In this document: one piece after another, positions 10,634-22,846 of the stretch
Layout of the letters: the number at the start of each line of letters is the position of its first letter
How positions within the stretch are numbered: the stretch's first letter is position 1
Assembly (NCBI GenBank): GCA_027405735.1
Contig: JAPEHQ010000009.1
Location: 1,054,001-1,118,000 of the forward strand
Origin: Mucor racemosus
Lineage: Eukaryota > Mucoromycota > Mucoromycetes > Mucorales > Mucoraceae
Direction: 5' to 3'
DNA length: 64,000 bases
Made by a program: the position numbers and the translations under genes
The notes under the pieces: generated by a model
The model's input: only the letters and a program-made list of their open reading frames with translations
Told to the model about the DNA's origin: nothing
Database searches by the model: none

Positions 10634-11924
10634 ATGGCCCCTCCTAATACTGACGTTATCATTCAAGAAATTGAAAAGCTCAATCTTCAAACACTTGCTC
10701 GCACCAAGGGAAACTATGTAGTTTACCCTGATGACAAGGTACAGTTTTATTGAATATTAATATGTATATAAATTATTCACAGAGTCTTGTAGTATCCCGA
10801 ACTCGAATTATTCGATCATCAAGACCCTGGACATCGTGGTGACCCTGCAAAGGCATCTCTTTACAAGAATGCTGAAAAGATCTTTGATTTAACTCCCAAC
10901 ATTGGTACCGAAGTTCATGGCCTCCAATTGAGTTCTTTGACTGATACTCAAAAGGATGATTTGGCATTATTGGTTGCTGAACGCGGCGTTGTATTCTTTA
11001 GAGATCAAGACATTGATGTTTATCAAGCTCGTGAATGGGGCAAATATTTCGGTCCTCTGTAAGTTATACTATGTATTTTTGATATTTACAAAACTAACTG
11101 ACAATAATAGCCATGTACACAACACATTTGGTCATCCTCCTGGTCTCCCTGAAGTTCATGTTGTCTATTTTGATACTGAAACTTTAAAGAGATTCAAATC
11201 TATTGGTGGTGTAAATCTTGAAGGACAAAGATCGGCTGCTGATGGCTGGCATTCAGATGTTACATATGATAACCAACCAGCTGGTTTAACTCTGTTAAAA
11301 ATTGATACATTACCCCCAACAGGTGGTGATACTCTTTGGTCTTCTGGTTATACTGCTTATGATAAACTTTCATCTGCTTTCCAAAAGTTCGTTGATGGTT
11401 TAGAAGCTGTTCACTCTGGCCAACAACAAGGTATGTATTGTCATTACAGTAATTTTATTCTAAAACATCTAATTTTTATTGATTTATTTATAGTCGATGA
11501 AGCAAATCGTGCTGGCCATGTTATTCGTCGCAAGACTTGGACTTCTGTTCATCCTGTTGTTCGTACTCATCCCGTTACCGGCTGGAAGGCTCTCTTTGTT
11601 CAACCTGGTTTCACTCGCTCTATTGTTGGTCTTAACAAGCGTGAATCAGATATTGTTCTTCAATATCTCTTTGATCACATTAGTGGTGGTGTTGACTTCC
11701 AAGTTCGTTTCCAATGGCAAGAAAACAGTGTTGCTGTTTGGGATAACCGTGTAACTAATCATAATGCTATATTCGATTACCTTGATATTGGTAGACGCCA
11801 TGGTTGGAGAATTACTCCTCAAGGCGAGAAGCCTTATTTCGATCCCAAGAGTAAGTCCAAGAGACAAGATCTCGCTGAAAAGGCTGAAGCAGAGGCCAAG
11901 AAGAAGGCTGACGAGCAAAACTAG
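10634..11924 (+). CDS. TauD/JLP1-like alpha-ketoglutarate-dependent dioxygenase
   Basis: Likely a cytosolic Fe(II)/2-oxoglutarate dioxygenase that oxidises sulfonates such as taurine to release sulfite (TauD/JLP1 family). Four exons by splice signals and frame: 10,634-10,738, 10,793-11,058, 11,111-11,430 and 11,494-11,924, giving 373 residues. The N-terminal part reads through EVHGLQLSSLTD and RGVVFFRDQDI, a usual TauD start. The iron ligands are the H-x-D in GWHSDVTY (about residue 170) and a distal His in VTNHNAIFDY (about 318). The 2-oxoglutarate-binding Arg lies in RRHGWRI (about 333). The extra Lys/Glu-rich tail (KAEAEAKKKADEQN) is typical of fungal members. The ATG after an A-rich leader is the first in frame. 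The true substrate could be another sulfonate or a related acid. Confidence 0.92.
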
Positions 11925-13013
11925 TTATAAATTTCCCAAATTATACATATTTATCATCACATCCCCTAATTCAATAAAGCGACTTTTTATACTGCAGACT
12001 ATTTCAAATGAAGGCAAAGCCTTCCATGATATAAAAAATAAAGAATCAAGTTTACAAATGTGTTTAAAATGGACATATATGCCAAACAATGCAAGTCAAG
12101 TATCGCTCCATCACCAAAAATGACCTAAATAGACACTTTAATTGAGTTTTTTTAAGGATTAAGTCTGTTTTCAACGCTCTAAAGCATATCCAACAATTGC
12201 TATCGTTCGGTAGATTTTTGTTGATGCATTTCCGTAGCTTTTTCTACATTTTGATTTCAACTCGATTTTTGCCTTACCATCCCTCGTCCAAAATCTCAAT
12301 TTTTACTAAATTCAATTTTTCACATGAAAAATGAGATTTTTTACTAAGGTGATTATTAGAGTTATATAACTGAAATTTAGCTATTTTTTTGCTGGTAATG
12401 TTTGTTTATTGTCTACAAGCAAAATATTTTGACTTTTTTTCAAATAACTGAAATATTACATTTTAAAGGATTCAGGAATATTTTATTTCAAAAGTGCCAA
12501 AACAAAAAATACCATAATATAGAACATCCAAATTTACATACTTAATATTATTACATATTTTGAGCATAATTATTCATTTGTTATACAAAAAATCCTTTAA
12601 AAGTCCAGAATGTCAAAAGGAGGTCCAAATTTGATGGATTGGATTTACAAATTTAAGTGCCGTCCAGCTAGGTTTTCAGGAATAATATCTTTCTTAAAGA
12701 ATATTTAAAGAAGCCTCGAATCATCTAGACTAAAGCCATTTGTTCGGGTGTATTCTTCAGAGTGTCTAAAATGTAATAACACATTTCTTTTTCATGAAAA
12801 AGTATAGAACGGACGAATAAAAGTGGGAATAAGTGAATATCGAGTTTCAACACCGCTTGATGTACTTCTTTCTACTTGGCATCGCTACAAACGCCCTATT
12901 GCATTATGGATACTGCTTACTATTTGTGCTCGGCGCCTTCTCGGCACCTCTCTCATTAGATATAAAGCAAATACGGCACCGAAAACCGTAGTTTCATTCT
13001 CTTTTACTACAAT
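11925..13013. other. Intergenic AT-rich region between dioxygenase and F-box genes
   Basis: About 1.1 kb. The first 200 bp contain 'aattcaataaagcg' near 11,970, a plausible polyadenylation signal for the dioxygenase. The middle is AT-rich and resembles no repeat in the window strongly enough to name. The last 60 bp before the F-box start contain 'attagatataaagca' near 12,956, a candidate TATA region. Short frames here look incidental. Confidence 0.45.
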
Positions 13014-14651
13014 ATGGATCGACTTCCACTTGAAATTTACAACCAAATCACTTCTTACTTGACATGCAGTGAGAAACGAAAGCTATTACTGGTCTGTCGT
13101 CACTGGTACAACATGATCAAGAATGGTAACCTCTTCAACAATTTCTCTATTAAAGGTCAACGAAAATTTGAAGCAGCTGCAGTATTTTTCGAGGAAAATG
13201 CCTCACACCGAAAACAGGTTCGCAGTTTACGTTTAACCAAGTCAGAAGCAGATCCTAAGTATATATTATCTATACCAATGCGTTTTCCTTGGATACAAGA
13301 TTTTGCCTGGGCTCATTATGGTGCTAGTGATTATGAAGATGAAGATGTAAACGATAAAGAAAGTGTAAAACACTGGGAAAATATGATTAGTTTTGAAGAA
13401 ATCAATCGTAATCCATTGTCAAAACTGATACTGAAATCTGGTGGATTTCGCAATTTAACTCAATTGACGATCAATTTGCATTTTGGCGACACTGATTGCC
13501 GCCCAATTTTCAAACATCTTATGAATGCTCCTAAATTGAAACAACTCGATTTGGTAAGTCCTAAAATGACGCTGGTTGATTTGGAAGAAATACATTGCAA
13601 TACACCGCAATTGGAGACTTTATATTTAACTGATATTAGACAAGAAGGAGATGAGCTTTTTGAGGCACAACTAGATGTTGGGACGGTGAGCGTTGCTAAA
13701 GGGTTGACAAGTTTACGGATGCGCAATATGAGAATGCCTGGAGGCGGTCATGGATTATCAAGCTCTTGGATGACATATGTGGCTGTAAAGTATAAAGATT
13801 TGAACCATCTGGCAATTGATGGCGTGGGAATGGCCAGAGGAAGACAAGATTACTATGAAACTAAACTGGTTGATATTGCTGCTGGATGTCCTCAACTCAA
13901 GTCATATAGAGTCAACATTTTCCCAACTACACCAAACATTTTGACAGCAATGGATAATAATAATACTCAATTGAAAAGGATAGATATAATAGAAGATCCA
14001 GCAGTAGAACAAATCAATAACTTGCTTAAATCTCATCAAAGTCATTCTCTGGAAACAATTACCATGGATTATACACACCTCGACCCAAATACTCTTTTCA
14101 ACGCTTTAAAAGAGTTTTCAACTCTCAAACATTTAGAAATTGGCAATAAATTTGAGAAATCCATATTTCTTGATGCAGTTTTCCAAAAGCTAGAGAATTT
14201 AGAAACACTCAAATTATCGACATTCAACATCAGTCTCGAATCCAACCATATGAATAACTTTCAAACAAAATTAAAATGCTTAATATTAGAAAAAGTAATC
14301 ATCAAGAATATCAATGTGGATGTAATGTCTTTTATATCAAGAACATGTCCTGATTTATCTAAATTGTCAATTCAAGGTCAAATTGAAGATGATAATACAG
14401 CCTTTAAAGTGGAATTTCCTCATCATTATTTTACATCAATTGTAATAGACATTCTCAGCAGTGAATACTACAAAGTAAATAATCAACGTCAAATTACCTG
14501 GTATCAATTTAGAGGCAGAAATTTACAAAAATCTTTTCACATCAACAATGCTCCCAGTTTTCCTTTTTCAGAAGATCAACCTCATGTTTCTATTGTTTAT
14601 GAAGGCTCAACTAGTCTGAAAATTGGAGGAACTGATATCCCAAACTGGTAA
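13014..14651 (+). CDS. F-box and leucine-rich-repeat protein
   Basis: A single-exon gene of 545 residues. The N-terminus MDRLPLEIYNQITSYLTC followed by KRKLLLVCRHWYNMIKN (residues ~1-37) is a clear F-box: LP.EI...I..YL...d...L..VC..W. The rest contains irregular leucine-rich repeats such as LKQLDLVSPKMT, LETLYLTDIRQ, LKHLEIGNK and LETLKLSTFNIS (roughly residues 150-480). F-box proteins bring substrates to SCF ubiquitin ligases through Skp1, and the LRR part would bind the target, which is unknown. Such LRR F-box genes are expanded in Mucoromycota. The start is the first Met of the F-box. The end shows no domain I can name. Confidence 0.9.
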   Translation: MDRLPLEIYNQITSYLTCSEKRKLLLVCRHWYNMIKNGNLFNNFSIKGQRKFEAAAVFFEENASHRKQVRSLRLTKSEADPKYILSIPMRFPWIQDFAWAHYGASDYEDEDVNDKESVKHWENMISFEEINRNPLSKLILKSGGFRNLTQLTINLHFGDTDCRPIFKHLMNAPKLKQLDLVSPKMTLVDLEEIHCNTPQLETLYLTDIRQEGDELFEAQLDVGTVSVAKGLTSLRMRNMRMPGGGHGLSSSWMTYVAVKYKDLNHLAIDGVGMARGRQDYYETKLVDIAAGCPQLKSYRVNIFPTTPNILTAMDNNNTQLKRIDIIEDPAVEQINNLLKSHQSHSLETITMDYTHLDPNTLFNALKEFSTLKHLEIGNKFEKSIFLDAVFQKLENLETLKLSTFNISLESNHMNNFQTKLKCLILEKVIIKNINVDVMSFISRTCPDLSKLSIQGQIEDDNTAFKVEFPHHYFTSIVIDILSSEYYKVNNQRQITWYQFRGRNLQKSFHINNAPSFPFSEDQPHVSIVYEGSTSLKIGGTDIPNW

Positions 14652-14853
14652 TATAACCGGAAAAACCTGTTGGATGCGTATTAAAAATGGCGCGGGAAGA
14701 CAACAATTTACCCAAAAGACAGCATAATCCGAAACACAAGTTTCTCTTCATGTTATAATCCATTTTAGACATAAACCTCTACATTTCACTCACTCTCACT
14801 CTCTCTCACTCTCTCTTTCTCTCTCTTTCTTTAGCTTTTCTGTTGTGGTGGCT
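14652..14853. promoter_or_regulatory. CT-rich promoter of the WD40 gene
   Basis: The intergenic stretch holds a ~45-bp pyrimidine tract of CTCT/CTTT repeats at about 14,789-14,833, shortly before the ATG at 14,854. CT-rich tracts near transcription starts are common in fungal promoters and can mark the start-site region. The role is inferred from position only. Confidence 0.5.
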
Positions 14854-17429
14854 ATGTCCGACTCTAGTTCGGGCGAAGTATTTTTTGAAGCAAATGAAAG
14901 AATAATTCCTAATAAAAAAAGTAAAATTTAAACTATTTTTTTAAAACAGTAATTAATCATGAATTGAAAAAACTTCTTTCTTTTTGATAGCACAATCATC
15001 ATTTTCAGAAGATGATTTACCAAAACCTAGAATAAATAAGCATTTACATCATAAAAATCAGCTTTCAATAAATTCTGATTATATATCAAGTCCATTAGCA
15101 ATATCATCCAACAATGAAAAAAGGCATCATTCTCGAGCAAACAGTACAAGTTTTGAAGAATACCAACATGGCACAACTTCATCACAGTTCAAAAATCGTC
15201 TCTCGACAACATCAACCGGGTAAATTAAATGAAGCGAAACCCACTCGATCAATTCCTAATTTAATGTAATAGTTACAAAAAACATGCAAGGGTGCACAGT
15301 TGGTCAGAATCAAGTTACAGAACTGCTTCTCCATTTTCATCAGCCGGAAGAAGAAGCCATGATTCAAATAGAACATCTGTTTTAGTAGGAGTTCATAACC
15401 AATTTCATCCTTCTAGCCAAGAAATGCCACCTCATGAAAAACCATATGTAAAGGTAATGTCAAAAATCCCAAGGGTTTATGACTTTTTTTCTAATACAAA
15501 AATAGATTAAAACGAAAATCAAAACAAACAAAAGATTTAATCGTATCGTATTGGCTCAAACATTGGCTATAGATACCGCCGAGGTGTATGCACCTACTGG
15601 CGTAAAGGTAGAGGATAAAGAGACGGAAGATCCTAAACAACCTATGGGAGCTATTTGGGTAAATAGATTTAGCAAGAATGGTAAATATATGGCTACAGGT
15701 GGTCAGAGCTGTGTTATCAACGTATGGAAAGTCTTGAGAGATTTGGAGCGAAACGATAATATTGATGTTCAAGATTTGTTACCGCATGAACCGTCAATCA
15801 AAGTGTTTCATGACGCACCTGCCAGAACTTATGTGGGACATACTGCTGATGTCTTGGATATTAGTTGGTCAAAGGTAATTGTTGTACAAATCTCTGTTTT
15901 TCATGGAAATTTATGGGCTCAAATCATAGAATAATTTCTTGATCTCGAGTTCAATGGATAAAACGGTGAGGTAGGTTTAAAAAGGTTTTATAATAATGCA
16001 ATGTATATCAAGTATTAACTGCATTCATTTATGCAAGGCTGTGGCATATATCTCAGAAAGTATGTCTGTGCGTTTTTAGACATTTAGATGTCGTTACTAG
16101 TGTAAAATTTCACCCAAAGGTAACTAAATATAGAAAGAAATCTGAATAAAAAGACCTGAATTTCATGTCAAATTCCAGGACGATCGATTTTTTCTCTCGG
16201 GCTCATTTGATTGTAAGGTGCGGTTGTGGAGTATTCCAGAAAAACGAGTAGCATTTTGGAATGAAATACCTGCTGGAAATATGATTACAGCAGTTGGGTT
16301 TACATTGGACGGAAGAACTGCTTGTGTGGGGGCAAATACAGGTGATGTATTCTTCTTTGAAACACAGGGACTCAAATACAATACTCAAATTTTGGTGAAA
16401 AATCATCGCCATAAACGAGGTAAAAAAGTAACAGGCATAGAGCCAATGCCGGGTATGCCATTAGGAGAAGAGCGTATCCTTGTTACTACCAATGATTCTA
16501 GGATTTGGATTATCAACATGAAGGATAAAAGTTTTGTTTATAAATATAAAGGTATCGAGAATCCAGTTTTGCAAATTAGAGCATCATTTAGTGACGATGG
16601 TCGATATATCATTTGTGGATCAGAAGACGGATGTGTTTATCTTTGGTGTACTGATCAAGTCAATTACTCACCATTTCAACATTGGCATGATAGTCGAATA
16701 AAAGCAGCAGTTGCATTGGGACATTTAGGTGATCAAATGTTACAAACAACAATGCAGAATGGCAATTTTTCAGATGAGCAACATGGCGGTGTAACGGGAT
16801 GGTTAAAGCGAGGCGAACGACGAATGATTGACAAATTAAGAAGCAGAAATGAACATTTTACTGCACATCAGCATGTTGTTACTTCAGCCATATTTGCGCC
16901 TACAAAGACTAGACAACTTTTAGCTAAAACTGGAGGAGATATTATTTTCGATAACACACCTGTATATACCCATCGAGATCCTTATAGTGATGTAGATTCA
17001 AATGATAGTGATTTGGCATATCATGATGCTTTATCAGAGCGCAGAAAAAGTCGAGCTTCATCTCAATTTACTAATGAATTTGGTCCAAGTAAACAAGAGC
17101 AAGACATGGCTGATCTGAGAAGGATTTTAATGAATGAATTTGAAGAAGCTACTCAAGAGGAAAGAGACAGATTTGACTATCCTGATAGTCAGATTATTAT
17201 TTCTGCTGATCTGCATGGGGCAATTAAAGTCTGGCGTATGGATTCTGGATTTTATCAAAATGAAGAAGAAGAAAAAGGAGTTACAGGAGAAGATGCTAGT
17301 GTCATCAATGATAATGATACATTTGCAACGTTAATTCCACCTAATAATAAGGTTGGGAGTATACATAAAAACATGGAGAACCCTCGTAAAAAAGGACCCT
17401 TGGCAAATCTATTAGCTAGATTTAAATAA
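14854..17429 (+). CDS. WD40-repeat protein of the WDR44/Dgr2 type
   Basis: Seven exons read by eye: 14,854-14,920, 14,991-15,219, 15,273-15,453, 15,506-15,874, 15,930-15,970, 16,038-16,119 and 16,179-17,429, giving 739 residues. The first ~150 residues are Ser-rich and low-complexity. WD40 repeats follow: MGAIWVNRFSKNGKYMATGG, YVGHTADVLDISWSK, FLISSSMDKTVRLWHIS, VVTSVKFHPKDDRFFLSGS then FDCKVRLWSIPEK, and SEDGCVYLWC. The GH-to-WD spacing and a long insert before the last blade (about residues 550-690) resemble the WDR44 group, whose animal member binds Rab11. Yeast relatives are Dgr2 and its paralog. The function here is inferred from family only. The gene ends 56 bp from the hexokinase stop, tail to tail. 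Confidence 0.88.
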
Positions 17430-17485
17430 TACCATATATTTGTAACATATTTACTACTATTTAATAATAAAACTTTATGCAGTGT
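17430..17485. terminator. Shared 56-bp tail-to-tail 3' region
   Basis: The WD40 gene (plus) and hexokinase gene (minus) stop only 56 bp apart. The spacer is AT-rich with 'ttaataataaaac' on the plus strand, so the two mRNAs almost certainly have overlapping 3' UTRs. Overlap of the transcripts is inferred from spacing. Confidence 0.5.
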
Positions 17486-19052
17486 TTATTCATTACATAA
17501 CATGGCAATCAAAGCACCTCCAATACTACCACCATCTTTAGCAATTTCCATTCGAATTCTGTCAGAGATTTCTGTACCAAACCAGTTGCGTAAAGATCGA
17601 TGAACCCTTTCAGCCATATAAGGATAAAATTCATAGGTAGATCCGTTAATACCAATAACAATATCATGGCCATCCTCTTGTTTATGTAATCCTTGTTGCT
17701 CGACCATAGCCGCAATTGCAGCGCATGTCAAAGAAGCGCTTCTAATTGCGACAATTTTACAAATACGAGTAAGAATGCTGATATCCTGGTATGTAGGTGC
17801 TTGAACAGAGTGAAATTTACTAAGCAACTTGAAGCTTTCATTCTTGTTTACTGTATTGTCGCTATCCAATCCATTTAGTAAATATGTAGACGCTTTCATG
17901 AAAATGCATACCTTTCAAGAGCACTCATGTACATGGTAGCAAATGAGTAAGGCACTTCAAAGCCTTCAGGAACAATACCTTCAAATAACTCACCAGACTT
18001 GATAAAATCTAAAGCGATTAATCGAGTAAGCTCTCCCATGTACGCACCAGAAACCATTTTTTCATACAATTGAAACTTTGGTTGATTGTGTGCAGCATCC
18101 AGGGCAAGATCATAAGATGTTAAGGGAAGATATGATTCACTACCAAAAATATCAATTTCAGTATTCAAAAGCATTTCTGTATCGATATCGTGGCTATTAT
18201 AATATTCTGGTTCTAGTTTGGCTTTCAGGGCAGATACTTTTTCAGGATATGAAGCATTGACGCCAGTAGCAAAAATGAAGCCAATACGAGACCTTGGGTT
18301 GGAATAAGCAGCTGCAACTAGTGTACCAACAGCATCGTTTAAAATAGCACTTACTTTAACATTTAATCCCTATCATGATAGATTAGATGATACCCCCAAC
18401 AGCTTGATATACTTTTACATCGGTACCTTGCGTTCAAATGCCTCGTGCAACATATCAGATAAGTCTCTTCCTTCTGTGTTGGCCAATGTAAAGCCCTTGC
18501 CCATCCTCAAAATAGTTCCACGATTAACTGTTACTTGGCTAATTTGTTTAATATAAATTAGCGATTATTCTCTTAAATAATATCTTAACCTTACTGAACA
18601 GGAAAGCTCCAACAGATACCTAATGCCAAGCTTTCTTTTCCTTCCAATTGATCAGAACTAAACAAATGTCTTGCTTTCACATGAACCAATTCTTCCATAG
18701 TATCAGCGATCCAATCAAAAAATACCGCTCCTTCTCCTGTTTTCAACTCTTTTGTAGCTACACGTTTTAATTCTAATACTTGGACCTCTCCGTGGCCTTT
18801 TAGTTCCACTGCAGATATGCGCAAATTGGTGCCTCCCATGTCTAACGATAGAAATGTACCAGTTTCATTGCCAGTGGGCAGCTTTGTAACAAATGATGGA
18901 ATCATAGTAGCCAATTTGGTAGAAGGTGTTGTTAGACCTGTATTCAATTCATTAATAAATCCATTGACAATAGGTGCCAAATTGTCCTTGTTCAAAGCAA
19001 ATTGATGTTCAAGGTCATTGAATAATAAATCAATAGTGTCCGAAACTGTCAT
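17486..19052 (-). CDS. Hexokinase-family protein, divergent sugar-binding motif
   Basis: Would phosphorylate glucose or another hexose with ATP in the cytosol, the first step of glycolysis. Four exons on the minus strand (19,052-18,595, 18,538-18,427, 18,369-17,912 and 17,861-17,486) give 467 residues, the usual fungal hexokinase length. Seen: the phosphate-binding loop LSLDMGGTNLR (residues 69-78), the sugar-side motif SFPVHQVTVNRG (149-160), the catalytic Asp in ILNDAVGTL (Asp202), FATGVN (223-228) and a C-terminal GIN.GSTYEFYP block. Differences from the classic enzyme: the R-W-T-K-G-F segment is R-M-G-K-G-F (164-169), losing the Thr that contacts glucose, and G-T-G-x-N reads A-T-G-V-N. 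The enzyme may be active with altered affinity or be a hexokinase-like regulator. Start ATG at 19,052. Confidence 0.9.
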
Positions 19053-20069
19053 GATAAAGATATTTGTATTGTAAAGAAAAGGTTTGATTAATTTAATGAT
19101 AAAAAGAATCTTCCTTTTATACAGTTATCATCACGAGATAAATTGCAGTTTTTAGTTCAAGTACCATTGGACCCTGAACCCTTTTCAACGAGTATCTATT
19201 TGTACAACTTGATAACTCTATTTAAATCAAATGACATTGCTCTCTTTTCCTTGTAAACCGCCCTTTCTCACTGATAAAAATAGTAATCATTACACAAATA
19301 GTAAATTTTATGTAATTTAGTAACCTGATGGGAAAATACACAAACTCGAACCCTTATTCCGTTATTTGTGTTATATTTAATTTTACATAATTTAACAGGG
19401 TCCTTGCTGCAACTGTAGTACGAAACTTTTGTAATAAGCTCTCTTTGTTTTTATGATTTTACTTCTATAAAAAAAACGTGCTTTCTTTTTCAACATTCGT
19501 GCTATAAATACACCATCTCGTTGTTTTTGTAGAGTAGTCTATAGAAAAAAAAACCTAATCAATATTATTATAAAATAAATAAGCATATTTGTGCATGCAT
19601 TTAATATTACTCAATCATTTGCATCAAGTATGAGACAACTTTGTATTACATTGATATTTCATATTGTACCGATCATGTTGATAGCAAATGACTAATTCTA
19701 TTTAAACATACAGTACTTTTCAATTGACACAGCATCATCATTATTTCATACAAACAATACCTAAAGGGTTAAACTTTTTGAAATTATGTCAAAGGTATAC
19801 TACATGTAATATAATGAAAATACACAAATAATAAGGTCGCTACGCACCTTTCGAAATAAGCACGTATAATTGCAGTGTTCTATTTATTATGGTAAGCTCG
19901 TCTGTAATAAATCTCATATTAGCATTGAAAATTGGATATACACAGATTTATGATATTTCGCAATGATTTTTAATGAAAATGTAGATCATTTCTTAAATAA
20001 TATTAGTCTGGTAACAATTGCATATATGATACCTCATACTACACTCTTTTTAGGATAACCCTTAGCCGT
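19053..20069. other. Intergenic AT-rich region upstream of hexokinase
   Basis: About 1 kb. The first ~150 bp (read on the minus strand) would be the hexokinase promoter. The rest is AT-rich. Two imperfect copies of a ~40-bp word built on 'cacaaata..aatttta.gtaattta' lie about 60 bp apart near 19,290-19,400. No gene, RNA or transposon end was recognised. Confidence 0.4.
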
Positions 20070-21180
20070 TAATAACTAGACATAAATTGGTCGCATTTAT
20101 GCAACCTATCCCTAAATTTATTTTATACCTCACGAAAGACTCAAAAACGCGTAAAATTCACAGCTTTTCCCTTGAAAACTGTGTCTCATTTTTCATCCCT
20201 GCTCTACTTTTTGTTTTCACTAAATAACACCAAGAAAAAAATATATGTCAATGTACCTGAGATGTTCAGCTTTAATCCAAAAATAAGTATCCAAAAATAT
20301 CCTACTTTTGCAGTTGGTATTAATTTTTTAGTGCTAAGGTTTCAGATTTTTTACGCGTATTTCACTGCTAAAGGATTGGAAACTTTAAGGCTTCATATCT
20401 CTAGAAATAATTAAGCTATACTAACACTCTCAAATAATAAAACTTGCTTGTTTTAAAGTGCTCTATCACATATTTAAGTATAAAAATAATCTGAGCACTT
20501 TTATTTTTTTTTTCATTTTTTTTGACATTTCTATAGTAGGTTTCAAAATATTGGCTAAATCGAGCAACATTTTTTTTAAATTCATATCATTAAGCTCGTT
20601 GAGCTCTCTCGGACGCAACGTAGAGTTTTTTAAAATATTGATTTTTCGTGGAGATATCCTAAAAAATGTGTATAAAAAGGTACCTCCATTTCTAGCTTCC
20701 ATTTTTCCCTTATATACCCTCATCCCAAATTCTGAAACAGAAAAAAATTTGGACAAAAATGTTGTTTCCTCTACGAATAATGCAGCTAGAAGATTCAACA
20801 ATAGTTCGATCGATAGGTAATTTTGCTGTGCATTAAGCCCATTATTTAAATTTAAAATATGCTTATACAAAATGTTCTGTATCGTCAAAAAACCTTCAAA
20901 ATTTCAATTGCATTTTACGCAAAATTTAATGTGAAATGTTTGTCCGAATTTTATTTAGATGGATGCAGAATCAAAAACTGTACAAAAGCTATTTAGTATA
21001 CTAGATCAACTTACTTTGCAGTTCATGATCAATTAAACAATTTTGGTTGTTTCATCATTTTTCGTCCATTTTTCGTCCATTTTTTAATAAAATAAATTTT
21101 AGAACCCCGGTATGTTAGGTTTTAAGCTGTGATGAGAACTATTGTTTTGATTATCTCGGCTCACTGCTCATAGAAGGGGC
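20070..21180 (+). repeat. Unclassified repeat family B, copy 1
   Basis: About 1.1 kb shared with 39,035-40,180 and 62,690-63,830 (same strand), 28,560-29,820 (opposite strand) and, in part, 59,740-60,062. Landmarks in order are 'ataaattggtcg', 'cgaaagactcaaaaac', 'catccctgctctactttt', 'tttttcgtggagatatcct', 'taccctcatcccaaattctga', 'gttcgatcgata' and 'attatctcg'. On the minus strand an open frame (20,888-20,466) contains EFGMRVYKGKMEARNGG and RISPRKINILKNS, echoed in other copies. I cannot tell whether this is a decayed coding region or simply shared DNA. No TIR or TSD was recognised. Confidence 0.7.
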
Positions 21181-22809
21181 CCTCTAATCCAATGAATACG
21201 TTTGATTCAGAGGCTATTGGTTTTCAAATTGACGTTTATAATTCAATTAGCTTTGAGATGATAAATGATGAGGTTATTAGGTGTTAATGTTGTTCTGAAT
21301 CTGAATCAATGTATTAATTAATGCATTATCTGTCCCAAAACACATAAAGGGAGGGGCACGCAATGTACAGTATATATGAAGCGTACGGATTTTACACTAC
21401 TACGGGAAAAATAAAGATAAAGTGTGATAAAATGTCTTAAATCATGTAAAAAAATCCATGTTAACATTAATTGATGTACGTAAATATGTTTAATAGTATC
21501 ATTTATCTACATCATTTTCATGTTATCATGTTTTTCTTAATTAAATAATGTTAAATAATGAGAAAAATCACACTATTTTAATGATATCATATACTTATAT
21601 TATTTTTTCCATAGTGATAGTGTAGGTAATGAAGCATTACTCACGATTTACAAGACAAAGAACGTAACATCAGGTCATTCTGTATATGTATTCAATTGGT
21701 AGTAAATAAAATGAAATACATATTATGCCTGGCATTGAACAGCATACAGTGCGATAAAACTTAATTTTATGAGGTATACCTCATGGAAAATTGTATCAAG
21801 ATTGACGATCTGAAAAAAAAAAAAAAAAAACGGAAAGATGACATGAAAGCACCTCTTGGTCGAGAAAAATCGTTTGCTGTGATTCTGAGCATCAGGATAG
21901 CTTTTACCCCGTAGAGATATGCGCTCTTTCAACCGTTGATTTATGCGGAAATTGGTGAAACAATAACATTAAAATACATTGTCTTCAATGCCATGATTAA
22001 TTTTTTCACAAAATGAAAAATATAGTGCGTTTTTAAAGACTATAGTAAAAATGCATGCAAAATTTACATACTTATTCATAACAAATAGATTTTACAAAAA
22101 ATCTTCAAATTATTTTTTTCCGATGAAGAATGTTTCATAAATGTCTTACAAAAGCATATTATGATCGTCGCTTTAGGATTGAAAACTCTATGTTATAAAC
22201 CAAAAGACATTTCTGACAAGCTAATAATCAACCCAACTTATAAAGAAGGCGTTAAAGGTAAAATATACAGCCAACCATCATTTATTTAATATGAGACATT
22301 GAAAAATATATGCCGTGGAATTTGATACAAAAAAGTTTAAATGATTGTTTTCTTACGAAAAAATTTAATAAAATATAACAAAAGATACCAAAAATGTATT
22401 TATCCATTCTCTGATATTTTTTTTACGAATGTGTGTGTGTGTGTGTGTGTGTTTTTTTTTTTTCAAAATTTTTACTATAGCTTGATCGATTACCCATCGG
22501 AAGGACTGACATTGCATAGTTTTGTAAATCCGATTTGTTGTTTTGTAAAGCAAATGCCAATTTAGGTTTGTACTTTGTAATAAAGAAGATGTACTGGTCT
22601 GTATCACAAGGTTCTCGGAACCTGATGGGCGTAAGTGCTATTTCCCTCTGTACATTTTACTCAACAATACATTACACAAACATCAAAACGACTTAAACCG
22701 CCGCGTTGCTTTCTTTTCTCGAGTTGACAGTCGCAATTAGCTATATATGAATGTGAGAGCTCTTTTGTGTGTGCAACGAAGCTTCTATTAATGAGATTAC
22801 AACATTTAG

Positions 22810-22846
<37 letters not shown>

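Noticed and set aside
12823..13062. 79-residue frame overlapping the F-box start
   Set aside because: Overlaps the F-box gene in another frame and has no recognisable domain.
20466..20888. 140-residue minus-strand frame as a host gene
   Set aside because: It lies within repeat family B and recurs with breaks in other copies. The plus strand is also open over much of it, which AT-rich skew can produce.
22430..22452. (GT)n microsatellite as a Z-DNA regulatory element
   Set aside because: A simple repeat ~440 bp before the channel gene; nothing in the sequence shows a regulatory role.
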